The notes below the pieces were generated by a model. It made no database searches. It was not told where the DNA came from and saw only the letters and a program-made list of their open reading frames with translations. This document shows positions 61,856 to 64,000 of a stretch of 64,000 bases of DNA, piece after piece. The position numbers and the translations under genes are program-made. Numbering within the stretch: position 1 is the first letter of the stretch; every line of letters starts with the position of its first letter. The DNA comes from Spirogloea muscicola (Eukaryota > Streptophyta > Zygnematophyceae > Spirogloeales > Spirogloeaceae), in the NCBI GenBank assembly GCA_009602725.1, contig WELB01000007.1, positions 1,254,310 to 1,318,309 on the forward strand, in the 5' to 3' direction.

Positions 61856-63090
61856 AATACACGAAACTTTTCCTCGGCAACAGGTTATGGGCCCACGGGC
61901 CGCAGCTGCGCTTCACACAGGATATCCGCTTAGCTTCGTCCAAGCAGTCGGTTTCAGCTTTGGGGGAGATAACTTTTCCTTGTGGAGTCTGAAAGTTAGG
62001 ACGGTGCTGCAAGCCATTGGTTTGTGAGGGCATTCTGATGGGAGTCACGAACAGCCTGACCACACATCGCCAGAGTATGGCTTCTGGCGTAGTAGGGATT
62101 TCCAGGCTAGAGCAGTTGTTGTTCTCAACTTGGAAAACAAATCAATTGCATCATATCGAGTTGCTAGACACAGCAAAGTCCTGTTGGGACAGGCTAGTAG
62201 AGCTCTACCAGCCGCAATCTCATGCTAATGAGATGTTCTTGCTCAGAAGACTACTTGGTCTGGTGATGACAGAGGGAGCCTCACTACTGACCCATGTAGA
62301 TGCAATGAAGAGTCTAGGAAACCAGCTTGCTATCATAGGGGCTCCTGTTTCTGACAAGCACATGGCTTCTTACTTGCTGTCTAGCTTGCCTGTCTCCTAC
62401 GAGCTGGTAGTGACCTCCCTTGAAGGGAGAGAACCAGCTCCTTCGCTGTCCCAAGTCATTTCCAGGCTTTTATTGAAAGAGACCAAGCGGAAGGGGGTGT
62501 CTAGTAGTAGCTCCTATGATGCTTTGGCACTTCTCAGCACTACTGATATTCAAGGTCCTCCCATCTGTTCTTTTCGTCAGAGACCCAGACACACCTAGAA
62601 AACGTGCCGAACCCAGAACCCTCATCATCCAAAAGCATCCTTGACAATGTCTGTAGTCGCAGAGGAAGCCTTCATGGCTGTCTCTGGAACTAACACCACT
62701 AAGCTTGTGGACGATGATGTCTGGTTGATAGATTCTGGAGCAACTCAGCATGTCTGCTCCCAGAATAAATCGTTCGACAGCTTCAAACGTATTTCACCTC
62801 TTCCTGTTCCTGTTTTGCAAACGGAAGTGTGGGTCATGCTGTCGGTGAAGGTACAGTGAGACTTCATGCTCAAGTGAAAAACAGAATCACTCCCTGCATC
62901 CTGAAAAATGTCATGTATGTTCCCTCTTCAAAGACGAATCTCTTCTCTGTCTCAAAGGCAACGTCTCAAGGGAAGCAGGTGAAACTCTCTGCAGATGCAT
63001 TTGTTTTTGTCAATGTTTCCACCGGAGTCATAGTGGCTGCAGGAATCCGATATGGAAACATGTGTCAGTTGCTCTGCTCAATTGTTGAGC
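61856..63090 (+). mobile_element. Ty1/copia-type LTR retrotransposon fossil (gag and protease region)
   Basis: Shows a copia-type gag segment (FSFGGDNFSLWSLKVRTVLQ, later LVELYQPQSHANEMFLLRRL and LPVSYELVVTSLEG) and an aspartic-protease segment (VWLIDSGATQHVC). The copy is incomplete and looks broken, with a few interruptions and no reverse transcriptase in view. LTRs were not recognised. Treated as a fossil. Confidence 0.8.
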
Positions 63091-63479
63091 AGTCAGCATC
63101 TCATCGTCCTCGTGCTTCGGCAGAGAGGGCATGCACTAACCCGCTAATCGAAAACGTCCAAGTATTCATGGCTCAGTTTTCACAAGCTCGGCTACTCCGA
63201 ACATCATTGGAGAAATACCAATTTCAACAGCGGCGAAGCAAGTTGGAGTTAGACTGCAAGTTCAAGGAACAGTACATGCTGTACATGCAGCTGCTGTTCC
63301 TGTTGAAGCACCTGCTGCTACTTCTTGCACCTGCTGCTACTTCAACATCTTCCTCACTTGCACAGAATGCTTTCATGGCACGACAGGGGATCCTTCCTCT
63401 CTTGCTCGACCTCAGACTTATGTTGATGCTGTTTTGAGGCAGGAAGCCAACGCAAAAAACAGTTCTTGCATGCAGAAAA

Positions 63480-63997
63480 TGGCAGTTAGTGTCAATGTTT
63501 GGAAGGTGGCAAGGTTTGACATTATGGATATGATCCAAATTTCCCCTACCACAAGAGCCTTGCAAGCGGATGACTCCAGATGACATTTCGCCAACAGCTA
63601 CATAGATGAATGGACCTGTAGAGGCATCAAGCGCATCTTGAGGTTTCACCTTAAGGTAGACATAGTCATTGATAGTAATTGTCTGATGTTTCGGTTGGTA
63701 GCTAACACTACGAATAGTAGCGCAACACTGAGTATCACGATGTTGTGCTATGCGTAAATTATCCAAAGCAATAGGCATATGCCCTTTGAATAATTTGCCA
63801 CGCTCAGTGCAAACTTTGACCCACAGTTTTGGGCTATCAAGATCAACCACTCCCGCTGCGATAGCATGGAGACCCACAGAAATTACTGGATGACGACTAT
63901 ATAAAAGGAAGTATGGGCTACGCGCTGACAATGAAGTCTGTTTTGACATCCGGTATCCCATTGTTAGCCATGGCAAGAACTTATCCCACCTTTCCAT
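63480..63997 (-). mobile_element. Ty3/gypsy-type LTR retrotransposon fossil (integrase C-terminal region)
   Basis: Minus-strand sequence with WDKFLPWLTMGYRMSKQTSL, SPYFLLYSRHPV and a later DYVYLKV segment, typical of the end of a Ty3/gypsy integrase. It continues beyond the right edge of the window. It lies beside, and opposite in orientation to, the copia piece. Only a fragment is visible, so its state as a whole cannot be judged. Confidence 0.75.
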
Positions 63998-64000
63998 GCC

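Overview
The window is nuclear DNA of a eukaryote, most likely a green-lineage (Viridiplantae) organism and probably a streptophyte alga. Genes are split into many short exons with GT..AG introns of about 100-500 bp. Several gene types are plant-like: a double B-box protein of the BBX18/19 type, galactinol synthase, an ALF4/glomulin homologue, a plant-type NUP93 and a GH116 glucosylceramidase. A degenerate TTTAGGG-type stretch agrees with this. The species cannot be fixed from the sequence. Most genes have a very GC-rich first exon or promoter and more AT-balanced introns and downstream exons.

Layout of host genes, in order: WDR6-like tRNA-modification cofactor (-, runs off the left end, start 9146); a GC-rich F-box fragment (+, 9214-10248); GBA2-like glucosylceramidase (+, about 11413-20580, at least 26 exons); PRMT6-like arginine methyltransferase (+, 23014-26282); BBX18/19-like double B-box protein (-, 27204-28178); ALF4/glomulin (-, about 31004-35751); UFSP2 protease (+, 36420-40621); NUP93 nucleoporin (-, about 41095-46314); NKAP (+, 5' end in an assembly gap, ends 48597); a scramblase-family protein (-, 48954 to at least 52813); galactinol synthase (-, 54927-57348). 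There is no operon logic. The neighbours are housekeeping genes, several arranged head-to-head over short GC-rich promoters (WDR6/F-box, NUP93/NKAP, ALF4/UFSP2, BBX/unknown) or tail-to-tail (PRMT6/BBX, UFSP2/NUP93, NKAP/scramblase).

Between and inside these genes lies a dense layer of non-LTR (LINE) retrotransposon remnants, mostly 5'-truncated 3' ends. The best copies (21601-22690 and 29028-29921) encode the C-terminal part of the LINE protein, with a Cys/His cluster and a candidate restriction-like endonuclease segment. About 20 shorter tails end in the same peptide, approximately SDLxLLTRGY-stop, followed by a 3' UTR made of short hairpin modules (GGGCTGGC..GCCAGCCC followed by ATGGGCGAGCCC or ATTGGGAGTGCC). 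Two insertions flanked by 10-bp direct repeats (39737-39785 and 53721-53952) show directly where the element's 3' terminus lies. LINE tails are stacked on LINE tails at 28.8-30.8 kb and 57.7-61.8 kb. The right end (61.8-64.0 kb) holds fossils of two LTR-type elements, a Ty1/copia piece and, on the other strand, a Ty3/gypsy integrase piece.

No tRNA, rRNA or CRISPR array was recognised. Exon borders come from reading GT/AG signals and protein similarity by eye and should be treated as approximate.
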